DNA from: Polynucleobacter meluiroseus | GTDB lineage: Bacteria; Bacteroidota; Bacteroidia; Flavobacteriales_D; Crocinitomicaceae | DNA length: 6,414 bases | Reading direction: 5' to 3' | Assembly (NCBI GenBank): GCA_943328715.2 | Contig: CALQBB020000052.1 | Location: 1-6,414 of the forward strand | Shown here: one piece after another, positions 5,581-6,414 of the stretch | Position numbering within the stretch: position 1 is the stretch's first letter | How the letters are laid out: each line of letters starts with the position of its first letter | Made by a program: the position numbers and the translations under genes | The notes under the pieces: generated by a model | What the model was told of the DNA's origin: nothing | What the model saw: only the letters and a program-made list of their open reading frames with translations | The model's database searches: none

Positions 5581-6414
5581 TCAATCAGCTAGATTTATCG
5601 TTAACAATTCTTTTAAAGATGGAACCAATCGATCGATGTCTCCAGCGCCAATTGTCAGCAGCACGCCATCCGTATACTGACTTAAATAAGGCAATAATTC
5701 ACTTGGTTTTTTAATCGTTTTTTGTCCATTTTTACATTTCGAAAGCAACCATACGCTGGTAATCCCCTGCATGGGCTCTTCGCGCGCTGGATAAATGGGT
5801 AGCAGGATTAATTCGTCTAATTCGGAAAGTTCATTGGCAAAATCATCTGCAAAATCTTTGGTTCTAGAAAACAGATGCGGTTGAAAAATTCCAGTTATTT
5901 TCTTTCCTGGATAAAGTAATTTGATGGAGCGAACCAAAGCAGCAATCTCTTGAGGATGATGGGCATAATCATCCACATACACCAATTTCTCTGTTCGAAT
6001 GATGTATTCAAATCTCCTCTTGACACCAAGGAAGTTTTTTAGTCCTGAACGAATTTGTTTTTCATCCATTCCTAATTCATGTAGAAGTCCAACGCAAGCG
6101 AGTGCATTTTCTGCATTGTGAATACCCGGTAATCCAAACTGAACAGTTCGCCACCAACTATTTTTTAAGCGAATATCGCCACACAAAAACCCATCAATCC
6201 ATTGAAGATTTACTACGGTAAAATCTGCGCTTTCGGACTCTACTGCATACGTCAAGGTTGTTCCCAAGGACGGTAAATTCAGTCCTTCTTTTTGCAAACA
6301 AATTCCTTTAGGATCCAGTTTCATGGCAAACTGACGAAATCCTTCTTTGAATTGTTCTGCTGTCCCGTAGATATCTAAGTGGTCAGGATCTGCGGAAGTA
6401 ATAATCGATGCAAA
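5581..6414 (-). CDS. murC: UDP-N-acetylmuramate--L-alanine ligase MurC, C-terminal part
   Basis: The reading frame is open to the window edge, so the N-terminal part lies outside; 277 residues are visible of a family usually about 450-480 long. The first in-frame ATG (at 6324) is internal, not the start, because conserved MurC sequence precedes it: ITSADPDHLDIYG at visible residues 5-17 is the end of the ATP-binding central domain, with a His (visible residue 12) likely in the Mg2+ site. Other motifs: PGIHNAENALA (96-106), GVKRRFE (130-136), VDDYAHHP (147-154), FQPHLFSRT (177-185), PIYPAREEP (206-214) and LTIGAGDID (253-261), all typical of MurC and separating it from MurD, MurE and MurF. The enzyme adds L-alanine to UDP-MurNAc in the cytoplasm using ATP, the first amino acid step of peptidoglycan precursor synthesis. 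It is the most upstream gene seen and its TGA stop is one base before the ftsQ ATG, indicating a shared transcript. Confidence 0.96.
   Translation of the reverse strand, partial: FASIITSADPDHLDIYGTAEQFKEGFRQFAMKLDPKGICLQKEGLNLPSLGTTLTYAVESESADFTVVNLQWIDGFLCGDIRLKNSWWRTVQFGLPGIHNAENALACVGLLHELGMDEKQIRSGLKNFLGVKRRFEYIIRTEKLVYVDDYAHHPQEIAALVRSIKLLYPGKKITGIFQPHLFSRTKDFADDFANELSELDELILLPIYPAREEPMQGITSVWLLSKCKNGQKTIKKPSELLPYLSQYTDGVLLTIGAGDIDRLVPSLKELLTINLAD

Noticed and set aside
6322..6324. The in-frame ATG at 6324 as the murC start
   Set aside because: Thirty further codons up to the window edge stay open and encode conserved MurC sequence (DPDHLDIYG), so this Met is internal.

Overview
The window is an ordinary, well-conserved chromosomal region from a member of the Bacteroidota, most likely Flavobacteriales. 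This placement rests on gene order (murC-ftsQ-ftsA-ftsZ followed directly by a GatB/YqeY-domain gene), the FtsZ C-terminus (ends FLHDNVD after a PAFVRRN motif), moderately AT-rich sequence, and A-rich stretches in front of starts instead of Shine-Dalgarno sequences. It is judged from protein and gene-order features recalled from known families, not from a database search.

All genes lie on the minus strand, so the transcription order runs from high to low coordinates. From 6414 down to 1242 is the distal end of the division and cell wall (dcw) cluster: the C-terminal 277 residues of MurC (a peptidoglycan precursor ligase; its start is outside the window), FtsQ (bitopic divisome protein), FtsA (actin-like membrane anchor), FtsZ (tubulin-like ring protein) and a YqeY-type protein. 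Spacing is very tight: 1 base between murC and ftsQ, a 38-base overlap of ftsQ with ftsA as called, 12 bases between ftsA and ftsZ, and a one-base TAATG overlap between ftsZ and yqeY. They read as one operon.

At 1186-1227 a perfect 17-bp inverted repeat with T-rich 3' arms on both strands forms a probable intrinsic terminator that closes the dcw operon. Below it, mtnB and mtnD (overlapping by one base as TGATG) encode two steps of the methionine salvage pathway: dehydration of methylthioribulose-1-phosphate, and dioxygenation of the acireductone. The enolase-phosphatase step that links them (mtnC) is not in the window and may lie just below position 1.

No mobile element, CRISPR array, tRNA, rRNA or foreign-looking segment is visible, and I found no new system. 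The points most worth a second look are the internal position of the FtsA-binding peptide in a long FtsZ, the ambiguous ftsA start, and the terminator hairpin lying only 16 bases upstream of mtnB with no recognisable promoter between them.
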